Source: an uncultured Bacilli bacterium (GTDB taxonomy: Bacteria > Bacillota_I > Bacilli_A > RF39 > UBA660). Taken from it: a stretch of 64,000 bases of DNA. The translations under genes and the position numbers were made by a program. Below, one piece after another: positions 1 to 8,958 of this stretch; within the stretch, counting starts at the first letter, position 1; each line of letters starts with the position of its first letter. The DNA lies in NCBI GenBank assembly GCA_934167665.1, contig CAKPLN010000003.1:62001-126000 (forward strand), given 5' to 3'. The notes under the pieces are model-generated. The model saw only the letters and a program-made list of their open reading frames with translations. It was not told the DNA's origin and ran no database searches.

Positions 1-1007
1 TTCTTGAAATTCTAGATCCAGAACAAAATAGTAAATTTTCCGATCACTATATTGAAGAAGAATTTGATTTATCTAAAGTATTGTTTATCGCAACTGCTAA
101 CTACATAGAACAAATTCCATATGAACTAAGAGATCGTCTAGAAATAATAACTTTATCAAGTTATACTGAATATGAAAAACTAGATATTGCTAAAAAGCAC
201 TTAATACCTCGTGAACTAGAAGAGCATGGATTAACTCCATTACAGGTTCAAATATCGGATACTGCTTTAATGACTATCATTAGAAACTATACCAAAGAAG
301 CTGGAGTTCGTGAACTACAAAGAGTAATTGCTACACTTTTACGTAAGATCGTAAAGAAAATTCTCCTAGAAAAAGATGGCAGTTTCTACAATATTACCGA
401 AGATGACTTAGAACAATTTATTGGTAAGAAAAAGTATTTGTATCTAAAAAATACCAATCCTGATGAATTTGGTGTGGTAAATGGTATGGCTTATACCGTT
501 TTTGGTGGCGATATTCTTCCTATAGAAGCAACAATGTATAAGGGTAAAGGAGAATTAATCTTAACTGGTTCTCTTGGTGAAGTAATGCAAGAATCTTGTC
601 AAATTGCTCTAAGTTACATAAAAGCTAATTCTAATGAATTTAATATAAAATCAGAATTATTACAAGAAAACGATATTCATATCCACTTCCCAGAGGGAGC
701 TGTAAATAAAGATGGACCATCAGCTGGTATAACCATAACTACTGCTTTAATAAGTCTCTTAAAGCGCCAAATCATATCTAAAGACATTTCTATGACAGGT
801 GAAATAACCTTACGTGGACGTGTTCTCGCAATAGGTGGGCTAAAGGAAAAAATAATTGGTGCTCATCGTGCTGGTATTAGGAAAATTTTCCTACCTCAAG
901 AAAATGTTAAAGATTTAGATGAAGTACCAGATGATATTAAACAAGATATAGACTTTACTTTTATTTCTAACTACTATGAAATATATCAAAAACTATTCAA
1001 TAAATAA
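1..1007 (+). CDS. lon: ATP-dependent Lon protease, C-terminal part
   Basis: Lon is a cytosolic AAA+ serine protease that degrades misfolded and regulatory proteins. The reading frame is open from the window edge (frame starting at base 3), so the N-terminus lies outside; 334 residues are visible. The first codons encode a typical Lon stretch ending in a LFIATAN motif of the ATPase module. The proteolytic domain follows, with the Ser-Lys dyad: the serine is in DGPSAG (codon 720-722) and the lysine in GGLKEKIIGAHRAG. A hairpin terminator follows the stop. In Bacillus, lonA lies in the same neighbourhood as spoVID-ysxE, as here. No damage is visible in the part seen. Confidence 0.97.
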   Translation, partial: LEILDPEQNSKFSDHYIEEEFDLSKVLFIATANYIEQIPYELRDRLEIITLSSYTEYEKLDIAKKHLIPRELEEHGLTPLQVQISDTALMTIIRNYTKEAGVRELQRVIATLLRKIVKKILLEKDGSFYNITEDDLEQFIGKKKYLYLKNTNPDEFGVVNGMAYTVFGGDILPIEATMYKGKGELILTGSLGEVMQESCQIALSYIKANSNEFNIKSELLQENDIHIHFPEGAVNKDGPSAGITITTALISLLKRQIISKDISMTGEITLRGRVLAIGGLKEKIIGAHRAGIRKIFLPQENVKDLDEVPDDIKQDIDFTFISNYYEIYQKLFNK

Positions 1008-1034
1008 AAAGAAGAATTTTCATTCTTCTTTTTT
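1007..1034 (+). terminator. Rho-independent terminator after lon
   Basis: An 8-bp hairpin (AGAAGAAT / ATTCTTCT, loop TTTC) is followed by a T-run. It separates lon from the spore-coat pair downstream. Confidence 0.75.
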
Positions 1035-1058
1035 CATATTATGATTTAGGAGGTCTAT

Positions 1059-1829
1059 ATGAAAAAAATAATATCTTTTGAAAAAAAAATAGAATTTCCC
1101 ACTATGATTGGTGAAGTAAGTGCTATTTCTCTTGATCAAGACTTAAAATTTATTGATGAAAGTAATATAACAGGTAATTTAATTGTATCTGGTCGTTATA
1201 AAATGACTGAGGCATCACGTCTTGAAGAGGATTTTAATTATGAATTACCAGTAGAAATTATTTTAACTGAAAAGCTTGATTTAACTACTACTAAGGTAGA
1301 TGTTGATGACTTTTATTATGAAATAGAAAATGATGATACTATGATTTGTTATATTGATATTAAAGTTGAAGGAGTAGAAATAATTGATACTAAAGAAAAA
1401 GAAGAACCTAAAGAAGATGTTCCTATCTTAACTGAAATATCTAAAGTAGAAGAAAAAAATACGGCTCCAGAAAATGATCGTTTTAAAGAAGTTGATATAG
1501 AATCATCAAATACTAAAGAAGAAGTAAGAGAATGTGATGGAGAATATAATTTGGAAATGGAGAATGAAGAAATGTCAAAAGAAGCACAAGAAACATCTCA
1601 AGTAGAAAAAGATGCTACTACATCTGAAGAAGTTGGTTCCTTATTTTCATCATTTAAAGATAGTGATGAGACATTCGCAACTTATTCAGTTTATATCTTA
1701 CGCCAAGAAGAAACCATTCAAACTGTAATTGATAAGTATCATACTAGTAAAGAAGAACTTGAAAAATATAATGATTTAAACAATCTAACTATTGGTACTA
1801 AAATAATCATTCCAACAACCAATGAATAA
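1059..1829 (+). CDS. spoVID: SpoVID-like spore coat assembly protein (SPOCS + LysM)
   Basis: This 256-residue protein has the SpoVID architecture. Residues 1-105 resemble the N-terminal SPOCS/DUF3794-like beta domain. Residues 110-200 are a low-complexity, Glu/Lys/Ser-rich linker. A C-terminal LysM domain (about 208-254) begins YSVYILRQEETIQTV. In Bacillus, SpoVID sits on the forespore surface and drives coat encasement, with LysM contributing to anchoring. The start is preceded by a strong AGGAGG. The gene overlaps the next, YsxE-like gene by 8 bp, which is the Bacillus spoVID-ysxE order. It is shorter than Bacillus SpoVID, mainly in the linker. Assignment rests on architecture and synteny. 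Confidence 0.82.
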   Translation: MKKIISFEKKIEFPTMIGEVSAISLDQDLKFIDESNITGNLIVSGRYKMTEASRLEEDFNYELPVEIILTEKLDLTTTKVDVDDFYYEIENDDTMICYIDIKVEGVEIIDTKEKEEPKEDVPILTEISKVEEKNTAPENDRFKEVDIESSNTKEEVRECDGEYNLEMENEEMSKEAQETSQVEKDATTSEEVGSLFSSFKDSDETFATYSVYILRQEETIQTVIDKYHTSKEELEKYNDLNNLTIGTKIIIPTTNE

Positions 1830-2739
1830 AGAAAAAGAATTACTAGAAAGATACAATATAAGACCAAGGAAAATAGGGTATCGTAATAAGACTAAAATTA
1901 TTGAAACTGATCAAGGTAAATATACTTTAAAAGTAAAAAAAGCTCCTAATTTAGATATTTATAGATATTTAGATAATCATAACTTTCAAAATTATTTATC
2001 TCAAATTAATGATCCTAAAGATCCATATGAAATATATACTTATATTGAGGAAGAGACAATTGATAAAGAAACTAAAGCTATTGACTTAATCTATACATTA
2101 AGTCTTCTTCATAATAAAACAACAACTTATCAAGATGTAAATTTAGATACCATAAAATCAGACTATGAATCATTAAATAATAAAATTGATTATCTTTTTT
2201 CCTATTATTATGATCTACAAGACTATATTGAAAATAAAGTTTATATGTCACCTTCAGAGTATTTATTAATAAGAAATATTAATTTGATTTATATTTCTTT
2301 AACTAATGCTAAACGTCATCTGGAAGAGTGGTATCAAATAAAACAAAAACAAAAACAAGAACGTCGAGTTTTCTTACATAATGACTTATCATTATCGCAT
2401 TTCTTAAAAAGAGATGCTGGTTACTTAATTAATTGGAAAAAGTCTCATCAAGGTAGTCCTATTTATGATTTTATAAGTTTATATCAAAATGAATATGAAA
2501 ATCTAGAGATGGAAAGTTTGTTTAGTATTTATCAAAGTAAATATAAATATACTAAGGATGAAAGATTACTTTTTAATACTATTATTGAATTACCTTGGAA
2601 ATTATCTTTTAAAGATAATAATTATATAAATACTATTAATGTTGAATGTCTACTTGATTATCTTTCTAAAACTAACCAGTTTATTTCAAAAGAGTATGAA
2701 AAAGATCAAAAAGCACAACAGGAAAAACTCGATCAATAA
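1822..2739 (+). CDS. ysxE: YsxE-like spore coat kinase-fold protein
   Basis: This 305-residue protein belongs to the CotS/YsxE/YutH group of spore-coat-associated proteins with an aminoglycoside-phosphotransferase-like fold. A catalytic-loop-like HNDLSLSHFL sits near residue 192, followed by a degenerate metal-binding segment (YLINWKKSHQGSPIYDF) in which the usual acidic residue is replaced by Asn. Catalysis is therefore doubtful. The start codon overlaps the end of the SpoVID-like gene, so the two are probably co-translated. A small convergent gene on the other strand overlaps its last 54 bases. Function in this organism is inferred from synteny and fold motifs. Confidence 0.72.
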   Translation: MNKEKELLERYNIRPRKIGYRNKTKIIETDQGKYTLKVKKAPNLDIYRYLDNHNFQNYLSQINDPKDPYEIYTYIEEETIDKETKAIDLIYTLSLLHNKTTTYQDVNLDTIKSDYESLNNKIDYLFSYYYDLQDYIENKVYMSPSEYLLIRNINLIYISLTNAKRHLEEWYQIKQKQKQERRVFLHNDLSLSHFLKRDAGYLINWKKSHQGSPIYDFISLYQNEYENLEMESLFSIYQSKYKYTKDERLLFNTIIELPWKLSFKDNNYINTINVECLLDYLSKTNQFISKEYEKDQKAQQEKLDQ

Positions 2740-2898
2740 AATGACCACATTAAGTCTTGTTGTTATAAAAAGTAGGAGTAACATTTGATAAAATAAAATT
2801 ATAAAAATAACAATAATAAAAGCTAAATAGAGAATATTGCTTCTTCTTTTTTGACGACAACTATTACATCTGCAGAAAAAAGGATGTTTTATATTCAT
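2686..2898 (-). CDS. Small membrane protein with Cys motif, unknown function
   Basis: This predicted 70-residue protein has an N-terminal CRCNSC motif and basic stretch, followed by one or two very hydrophobic segments reaching the C-terminus. I chose ATG 2898 because AGGTG lies six bases before it; a GTG nine bases upstream would overlap that ribosome-binding site. Its end overlaps the ysxE-like gene by 54 bp in convergent orientation. A TATAAT-like box lies upstream on the minus strand near 2949-2955. I do not recognise a family. It could be a spurious ORF, but the ribosome-binding site and membrane composition favour a real gene. Confidence 0.45.
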   Translation of the reverse strand: MNIKHPFFCRCNSCRQKRRSNILYLAFIIVIFIILFYQMLLLLFITTRLNVVILLIEFFLLCFLIFFILF

Positions 2899-2956
2899 AC
2901 AATTCACCTATAGTAGTTTATGTTATAAATACCTAGATGTTCCTTGTATTATATCA

Positions 2957-2984
2957 TTGACACTATTTTTAAATTTGCTATAAT
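2957..2984 (+). promoter_or_regulatory. Sigma-A-type promoter of rubrerythrin
   Basis: TTGACA (2957-2962) and TATAAT (2979-2984) are separated by 16 bp, about 40 bp upstream of the rubrerythrin start. Both boxes match the vegetative consensus exactly. Confidence 0.8.
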
Positions 2985-3022
2985 AAGAGTGATATTAATA
3001 AATATTATTAGGAGGTAATTAC

Positions 3023-3565
3023 ATGGAATTAAAAGGAAGTAAAACAGAAAAGAATTTATTAGCTGCTTTTGCTGGAGAAAGTCAAGCTAGAAATAAATAT
3101 ACATATTATGCTAGTAAAGCTAAAAAGGATGGTTATGAACAGTTAGCAGCTATTTTTGAAGAAACAGCTAACAATGAGAAAGAACATGCTAAGTTATGGT
3201 TTAAAGAATTGCATGGCGGTCAAATACCATCAACTACAGATAACTTAAAAGATGCCGCTGCTGGTGAAAATTACGAATGGACAGAAATGTATAAAGAATT
3301 TGCTAAAACAGCTAAAGAAGAAGGTTTTGAACGTCTAGCTTACTTATTTGAAAAAGTAGGAGAAATAGAAAAAGAACATGAAGAAAGATATTTAAGATTA
3401 TTACAAAATATTGAAGATGATCGTATCTTCAAAAAAGATGGTAATAAGATTTGGATATGCCGTAACTGTGGTTATGTTTATGAAGGAACAGAAGCTTTAG
3501 ATGTTTGCCCAGTATGTGCTCATCCTCAAAGCTTTATGGAAGTAAAAGCTGATAATTATATGTAA
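3023..3565 (+). CDS. rbr: Rubrerythrin
   Basis: Rubrerythrin is a cytosolic non-haem iron peroxidase that reduces hydrogen peroxide in anaerobes and microaerophiles. At 180 residues it has the usual length. The N-terminal ferritin-like four-helix domain carries the diiron ligands (AGESQARNKY, EETANNEKEH, FEKVGEIEKEHEERY). The C-terminal rubredoxin-like domain has two CxxC knuckles (CRNCG and CPVCAH). It appears monocistronic: its own promoter lies upstream, AGGAGG precedes the ATG, and a terminator follows. Its presence suggests a strictly or largely anaerobic host. Confidence 0.97.
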   Translation: MELKGSKTEKNLLAAFAGESQARNKYTYYASKAKKDGYEQLAAIFEETANNEKEHAKLWFKELHGGQIPSTTDNLKDAAAGENYEWTEMYKEFAKTAKEEGFERLAYLFEKVGEIEKEHEERYLRLLQNIEDDRIFKKDGNKIWICRNCGYVYEGTEALDVCPVCAHPQSFMEVKADNYM

Positions 3566-3588
3566 AATAATAAGTACATAGCAAAATA

Positions 3589-3624
3589 AAAATAATTGCT
3601 TTAACCAAAACAATTATTTTTTTT
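3589..3624 (+). terminator. Terminator after rubrerythrin
   Basis: A 9-bp inverted repeat (AAATAATTG / CAATTATTT) ends in an eight-base T-run. The minus-strand gene at 3625 also ends here, so it may work in both directions. Confidence 0.65.
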
Positions 3625-4002
3625 CTAACTAAAAGCAAGTTCTGTACTAAGATTTTCATCATATATCGCAATAAAAAGTAAAATAGCACCTGATATTAAT
3701 ATAAGCGTTGAAGCTGTAAAACTAGCTTTATTAAAAAATCTCTTATCATAAGAATCACTACTAGAAAGATTCTTAATATCATTATAACTATCATTAAAAA
3801 AATAAATATAAATAATCAAAGCTATTAAAAAGATTAATATATTTATTTTTCTATACTTTTCTTTAGCTTCTAAATCATTATTAATATAATATTTTCTTTC
3901 TACCGAATTACTATAAAAAGAAAGACCTATTATCAGTAAGTAAATAAGCCAAATGTCTTCTTCTACTTTTAACTTTTTTAAAATCTTTCTTTTCTCATTC
4001 AT
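3625..4002 (-). CDS. Small integral membrane protein, paralogue A
   Basis: This 125-residue protein has about three predicted membrane segments (near residues 17-32, 52-69 and 93-112) separated by charged loops, and no known domain that I recognise. It resembles the protein encoded at 4395-4754. Both begin with a charged helix, then an IW(L/V)IY segment, then a charged loop, a very hydrophobic helix ending IYIYF, and an N-x(2)-Y-x-D motif. The two genes lie on the minus strand on either side of a plus-strand gene, suggesting a duplicated, functionally linked trio. Function unknown. Confidence 0.6.
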   Translation of the reverse strand: MNEKRKILKKLKVEEDIWLIYLLIIGLSFYSNSVERKYYINNDLEAKEKYRKINILIFLIALIIYIYFFNDSYNDIKNLSSSDSYDKRFFNKASFTASTLILISGAILLFIAIYDENLSTELAFS

Positions 4003-4091
4003 ATTAAATTATATGATTTTAAAAAGCTATTACTACTAGTAAACAAATAATAATAAAAATATTTGCATATATAAGAATAAGGTGACTCATT

Positions 4092-4412
4092 ATGAATTTT
4101 ATCCCAAATGTCCCACCCAAAGTATTTTCCTTAAGTGCTATCGCTGTAGGGTATCTTTTAATTGATGATTTAACAGCTAATGAACAGAATGCTCTAGGCA
4201 ATTGGTTAATGTTAACAGCTCAAGTTATATGTACTAATGCCTTCTATAAACAAGTAGAACAAGAAAGAAATCCTAATAGTCAAAATAATAATTCAAGTAA
4301 TAATCAAAGTAATAATACTACTAATGAACAAGCTGAAATAGAAATGCTTAAAAAGATGGTTAAAGCCCTAAATCAGGAAATTGAAAATTTAAAATCAAAT
4401 ATTAGAAACTGA
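4092..4412 (+). CDS. Small protein with hydrophobic N-terminus and coiled coil, unknown
   Basis: The 106 residues divide into three parts: an N-terminal region (1-60) with two moderately hydrophobic helices, an Asn/Ser-rich linker (65-82), and a C-terminal coiled-coil-like helix (84-106). AAGGTG precedes the ATG. It lies between two related minus-strand membrane genes and overlaps the last 18 bases of the downstream one in convergent orientation. I do not recognise a family. Its layout would suit a small scaffold or adaptor, but that is a guess. Confidence 0.6.
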   Translation: MNFIPNVPPKVFSLSAIAVGYLLIDDLTANEQNALGNWLMLTAQVICTNAFYKQVEQERNPNSQNNNSSNNQSNNTTNEQAEIEMLKKMVKALNQEIENLKSNIRN

Positions 4413-4754
4413 GTCCACCTCATTTTTAGTTTTTAGTTGAAAATATAAAAAACACAAAGTACCAGTAAGAACCAAAATACTACCTAATAATCTAATCTTA
4501 TATTCCTCTTTATCATAATGCTTCTTCCAATCTTTATAATTTTTATTAAGAAAATAAATATAAATAATAATCGTTATTATTAAAACTCCTAAAAATATTT
4601 TCTTAGCTTTACTTTCTTCCTCTTTAGTGTTATTCTTAATAGCTTTTTTTAAGAGTTCATCAGCATAAATATTAAAAGCGGCAATTCCTATATAAATAAC
4701 CCAAATATAGTTTTCTAAAGTAAGAGTTTTAATTAGTTCATCTTTTTCCTTCAT
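4395..4754 (-). CDS. Small integral membrane protein, paralogue B
   Basis: This 119-residue protein has about three membrane segments and resembles the product of 3625-4002: an IWVIYIG segment near residue 17, a lysine-rich loop, a hydrophobic helix ending IYIYFLN, then YKDWKKHY and a final membrane helix. The two proteins share pattern and length but only modest identity, implying an old duplication. Function unknown. Confidence 0.6.
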   Translation of the reverse strand: MKEKDELIKTLTLENYIWVIYIGIAAFNIYADELLKKAIKNNTKEEESKAKKIFLGVLIITIIIYIYFLNKNYKDWKKHYDKEEYKIRLLGSILVLTGTLCFLYFQLKTKNEVDSVSNI

Positions 4755-4832
4755 ACTAAAAATATATGCATAATTTCTAATTAATTATCCCTTAAAAGTA
4801 TGATATAATCTATAAGTATTGAGGTGAATCAT

Positions 4833-6377
4833 ATGAAAAAAGAACTACTCGCACCAGTTGGCTCTATGAAAGCCTTATATCAAGCTATCTTTAATGGTGC
4901 TGATGCGGTTTATTTAGGCTGTAAAAATTTTGGAGCTAGGAAGTTTGCGACTAACTTTACTAATTCTGAAATAGTTGCTGCTATTAAATTGTGTCATTTA
5001 TATGGTGTAAAAATCTATGCTACTATGAATACTTTAATTAGTGATGAGGAAGTTAATAGTTTTCTAGATCAAATTGCCTTTCTTCATGAAAATGGCATAG
5101 ATGCTGTTATTGTCCAAGATTTTGGAATGATTTGTCTAATTCGTGAAAAATATCCCAATCTAGAAATTCATGCTTCTACACAAGCTAACACTTCAGCTCA
5201 AGAAACAGCTCAACTTTTTTATAATTTAGGAGTAAAAAGAGTTGTTTTTTCTAGGGAATTGTCATTAGAAGAAATAGAGTCAATAACTGTTCCAATTGAA
5301 AAAGAAGTTTTTGTACATGGCGCTTTATGTATTTGTTACTCTGGTTGTTGCCTTATGAGTAGTATGATAGGTAATAGAAGTGGTAATCGTGGTGAATGCA
5401 CAGGTTGTTGTCGTCTACCTTATTCACTATCTCACAATGCTAAAATAATAAGTACCAATAATTATCTTTTAAGTACTAAAGAACTAAACACTTCCTCAGT
5501 ATTTAAAAAGTTATTAGAAAGTGATATTCTAAGTTTTAAAATAGAAGGACGTATGAAAAGTCCTGAATATGTGGGTTTCATTACTAACTTTTATCGTAAC
5601 TTAATCGACCATAATGGTAATATTAATATTACTGAGTATAATGAAAAATTAAAAACAATATTCAATAGAGAATTTACAACAGGTCATCTTTTTGAAAATA
5701 AGCCTACTGATATTCTAAACATTAAAAGTCCTAATCACATTGGTCTAGAAATAGGTGAAGTTATAGACATAACTAAAGATAAAATAAAATTAAAATTAAC
5801 ACACCCACTAAATCAACAAGACGGAATTCGTTTTTTAAAATCTCAAACAGGCTTTATTGTAAATTACTTATATGATGAAAAAGGTAAAATGACATCTTCC
5901 GCAACCGATATTTGCTACGTAGATAATAAAGTTAACTTAAAAATAAAAGATAAAGTAGCAAAAACTCAGGACTATAAGTTATTAGAAAGCCTAAAATCAT
6001 ACCCTCTAAAGAAAATACCTATTACTATAACTGTCACATCACTTATTAATAAGCCTTTTACTCTAAAGATAACTGATGGTATAGATACTGTTACAGTAGA
6101 AGGTAACTTAGTTGAAAAGGCAATTAATTCTCCAACTACGATAGAAAGAATAAATGAACAACTTACTAAGTTAGGAGAAACTCCATTTACTTGTCAAAGT
6201 ATAAATAATATATCAGATGATAATATATTTATACCTATTAAAAGTTTAAATGACTTACGTCGTGAAGCTTCATCAAAACTAATATCTATTAGAGAAAATA
6301 AAAAAGTAAATGTCATCAGTCAAGAAGTTACCCTTGAAAAACTATTAAGTAGTAATAATACTAAAGGTATATCTTAA
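4833..6377 (+). CDS. U32 family peptidase, N-terminal portion ended by in-frame stop
   Basis: The 514 residues contain a full collagenase-like U32 core, from ELLAPVGSMKALYQAIFNGADAVY to the Cys-rich block VHGALCICYSGCCLMSS...GECTGCCRLPY, whose cysteines match the iron-sulfur ligands of this family. Members such as RlhA hydroxylate 23S rRNA; others are called proteases. ATG 4833 follows GAGGTG at the right distance; GTG 4824 overlaps that site. The TAA at 6375-6377 falls within what looks like a longer reading frame: the next 213 codons are open in the same frame and resemble the second U32 repeat. This may be a truncated, possibly still active product, a pseudogene, or a read-through gene. 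Confidence 0.85.
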   Translation: MKKELLAPVGSMKALYQAIFNGADAVYLGCKNFGARKFATNFTNSEIVAAIKLCHLYGVKIYATMNTLISDEEVNSFLDQIAFLHENGIDAVIVQDFGMICLIREKYPNLEIHASTQANTSAQETAQLFYNLGVKRVVFSRELSLEEIESITVPIEKEVFVHGALCICYSGCCLMSSMIGNRSGNRGECTGCCRLPYSLSHNAKIISTNNYLLSTKELNTSSVFKKLLESDILSFKIEGRMKSPEYVGFITNFYRNLIDHNGNINITEYNEKLKTIFNREFTTGHLFENKPTDILNIKSPNHIGLEIGEVIDITKDKIKLKLTHPLNQQDGIRFLKSQTGFIVNYLYDEKGKMTSSATDICYVDNKVNLKIKDKVAKTQDYKLLESLKSYPLKKIPITITVTSLINKPFTLKITDGIDTVTVEGNLVEKAINSPTTIERINEQLTKLGETPFTCQSINNISDDNIFIPIKSLNDLRREASSKLISIRENKKVNVISQEVTLEKLLSSNNTKGIS

Positions 6378-7016
6378 AGTGTATATAACGAAGAACAATT
6401 AAAAGCTTGTCTTACTCTAAATTTAAATCGTATATATACTTCTAATTTAGAACTATATAAAAAGTACCAAGATTTTCCTAACGTTTATTATAAAACTCCA
6501 CGTTGTAAGAAAAATATTATCGAAAACTTAGCCTCAAAGAATTTAGTTTCTGACTACTTTGATTTTAAAAATAAAATAAATATAGGCGATTATGGTCTAA
6601 ATGCCTATAATTCCTATACAGTGTATTACTTAACAAAACTAGGTCTAAAAAGTGTAACTTTATCAGTAGAATTATCATCTTTAAAAATTAATAATTTACT
6701 AACTAATTACCATAAACTATTTAACTCAACACCTAATCTTGAAGTTTTAGTATATGGAAGAGTTGAAAATATGATCATTAAAGGTAATATTTTAAATATG
6801 AATAAAAATGATTATAAATATACTTTAATTGACAGTAAAGATCATATATTTCCAACTTATTTTGATGGAGAAAAGACCCATATTTTAAATTATACTAATA
6901 CTATAATTGAACCAAATGAAATAATTAAACCTATTACTTATCGCTTTGACTTTTATGATGAAACAGGTGCAGAAGTTAAAAGCATTATTAATAGGTACCT
7001 ACAAAAAATCTATTAA
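6378..7016 (+). pseudogene. U32 peptidase C-terminal half, downstream of nonsense codon
   Basis: This stretch is open in the same frame as the U32 gene directly after its TAA. It begins with a SVYNEEQLKAC-like segment, resembling the start of the second domain of long U32 proteins, and ends in a small beta domain at the true C-terminus. The only candidate start inside is GTG 6621, which lacks a ribosome-binding site and would cut off the first third. Together the halves would make about 728 residues, close to long U32 family members. I read it as the severed second half of one gene. Confidence 0.72.
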
Positions 7017-7062
7017 AAGATAATAATATGTGTTAAAATAATTATATAAGAGGAGTGGTTAA

Positions 7063-7575
7063 ATGAAAGATATAGAAAAGACTCGTACTATAAGGAATTA
7101 TATTTTATTACTTATAACATGTTTAATTACGGTTGCGATAACACTTTATTTTTGTAAATGTTATTATGTTTATAGTGATAGTATTAAAGAAACACCTGTT
7201 ATTAGGGGAACCTTATCAGAAATAACTAGTGAAGAGTTAGACCATTATGTTAAGGAAAATGTTAATTGCGTAGTTTATGTATGTACTGCTAGTAATCCTA
7301 AATGTCGTAGTTTTGAAGAAAGTTTTATTAAACTAATAAAAAAGAAAAATTTACAGGATTCTATAATTTACTTAAATATAAGTAATACTGATCAAGAAAC
7401 ATTTACTAAAACTTTTAATGAAAAGTATAATTATAAAGTAAAACTAACTACTAATTATCCAGCTATTATAATTTTTGAAGAATCAAATGTAAGTGCTCTT
7501 CTTCAAGAACAAGAAAATAATTTAACCATAACAAAAGCTAAACAATTTATTGAATTAAACAAAATAGGGGAGTAA
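7063..7575 (+). CDS. Membrane-anchored thioredoxin-fold-like protein
   Basis: The 170 residues start with a cytoplasmic basic tail and one membrane helix (about 12-32), followed by a roughly 125-residue outer domain. The pattern CVVYVCTASNPKCRSFEESF followed by a strand, helix and NYPAIIIF resembles a degenerate thioredoxin fold, including a cis-proline-like segment before the IIIF strand. The spacing of the cysteines (C-x6-C) differs from the usual CxxC, so redox activity is uncertain. GAGG lies upstream of the ATG. A weak GC-containing hairpin follows the stop. Confidence 0.5.
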   Translation: MKDIEKTRTIRNYILLLITCLITVAITLYFCKCYYVYSDSIKETPVIRGTLSEITSEELDHYVKENVNCVVYVCTASNPKCRSFEESFIKLIKKKNLQDSIIYLNISNTDQETFTKTFNEKYNYKVKLTTNYPAIIIFEESNVSALLQEQENNLTITKAKQFIELNKIGE

Positions 7576-7600
7576 GCTTCCCTTTAATGTAGGAGAAAAT

Positions 7601-8110
7601 ATGAATAATATCGTTTTATATGAACCAGAAATTCCTCAAAATACTGGTAATATCATGCGCACTTGTGTCGCAACAGGAACAAAATTACATTTAATAAAAC
7701 CCCTAGGTTTTACTATAGATGATGCCCATTTAAAAAGATGTGGTGTTAATTATATTGATAAACTAGAATATACTATCTATGAAAATTTTTCTGATTTTAA
7801 AGAAAAAAATCCTGGAATCTATTATTATTTTACTCGTTATGGTCATAAACCTCATACGAGTTTTGATTATAGTAATCCTAAAGATGAAAATTTATATTTT
7901 ATTTTTGGCAAAGAATCAACTGGTATTCCTAAAGAAATATTACAGCAAGATTTAGATCATTGTATGCGTATTCCTATGACTAGCAATGTTCGTGCCTTGA
8001 ATGTTTCCAATAGTGTCGCAATTGTAATATATGAGGCCCTTCGTCAACAAAACTACCGAGGTTTACTTTTTGAAGAACCTCATAAAGGCAAAGACTATCT
8101 AGAAAAGTAG
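7601..8110 (+). CDS. trmL: tRNA (cytidine/uridine-2'-O-)-methyltransferase TrmL
   Basis: TrmL methylates the wobble ribose of tRNA-Leu isoacceptors. At 169 residues the protein has the minimal SPOUT length. It shows family motifs: N-terminal LYEPEIPQNTGNIMRTC, central FIFGKESTGIPKEIL, and C-terminal RIPMTSNVRALNVSNSVAIVIYEALRQ, which forms the trefoil-knot S-adenosylmethionine site. AGGAGA precedes the start. The TtcA-like gene follows within 11 bp, suggesting a small tRNA-modification operon. Confidence 0.95.
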   Translation: MNNIVLYEPEIPQNTGNIMRTCVATGTKLHLIKPLGFTIDDAHLKRCGVNYIDKLEYTIYENFSDFKEKNPGIYYYFTRYGHKPHTSFDYSNPKDENLYFIFGKESTGIPKEILQQDLDHCMRIPMTSNVRALNVSNSVAIVIYEALRQQNYRGLLFEEPHKGKDYLEK

Positions 8111-8120
8111 TGATGATAAT

Positions 8121-8942
8121 ATGATAACACAAGAAGAAATTGAAAGAAGTATTATAACCAAATTTCGTAAAACGATTTGGCGTCCCTTTACTAAAGCTGT
8201 TAGAGACTATGAGTTAATATCTGAAAATGATAAAATTGCTGTTTGTATTTCTGGTGGTAAAGATTCCATGCTTCTTGCTAAATGCTTAGAAGAATTACAA
8301 AAACATGGTAAAACAAAATTTGAGTTAGTCTATCTTGTAATGGATCCTGGATACAATAAGGAAAATCGTGAAAAAATAATTTCTAATGCTAAAAAATTAG
8401 GTCTAGATATAAATATATTTAATTCAGATATCTTTAACATAGTAAATACAAACTCCCCATCATCACCTTGTTACTTATGTGCTAGAATGCGTAGAGGCTT
8501 TCTTTATGCTAGAGCTCAAGAACTCGGCTGTAATAAAATTGCTTTAGGTCATCATTTTGATGATGCTATCGAAACAATTATGCTTTCAATATTTTATGGT
8601 GGTGAGTACAAAGGCATGATGCCTAAACTAAAAAGTACCAACTTCGCTGGTATGGAACTAATAAGACCTCTTTATTTAGTAAGAGAAAGTTCTATAATAA
8701 ATTGGGCTCAAAATAATGATCTACATTTCATTAACTGTGCTTGTCAATTTACCTCCAAAGAATCTAAAAAAGACTCTAAGCGTTTAGAAATGAAAAATCT
8801 AATTAAAAAGTTAGAAGCAACAAACAAAAATATTGCCTACAACATATTTAAATCCAGTGAAAATGTTAATATAGATACTGTTTTAGGAACAAAGATTAAT
8901 AATGAAAAACACTCATTCTTAGAAAATTATAATAAAAATTAA
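8121..8942 (+). CDS. TtcA-family PP-loop ATPase (tRNA thiolation)
   Basis: The 273-residue protein has the PP-loop ATP-pyrophosphatase signature SGGKDSMLLAKCLEEL near residue 45. A CYLCARMRRGFLY motif provides a CxxC iron-sulfur ligand pair, and LGHHFDDAIETIMLSIFYGG is typical of TtcA. A further CxC (NCACQF) lies near residue 208. TtcA enzymes make 2-thiocytidine at tRNA position 32. Position downstream of trmL fits a tRNA-modification role. The exact base modified cannot be told from sequence. Confidence 0.85.
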   Translation: MITQEEIERSIITKFRKTIWRPFTKAVRDYELISENDKIAVCISGGKDSMLLAKCLEELQKHGKTKFELVYLVMDPGYNKENREKIISNAKKLGLDINIFNSDIFNIVNTNSPSSPCYLCARMRRGFLYARAQELGCNKIALGHHFDDAIETIMLSIFYGGEYKGMMPKLKSTNFAGMELIRPLYLVRESSIINWAQNNDLHFINCACQFTSKESKKDSKRLEMKNLIKKLEATNKNIAYNIFKSSENVNIDTVLGTKINNEKHSFLENYNKN

Positions 8943-8958
8943 TAATATTGCATAAAGA

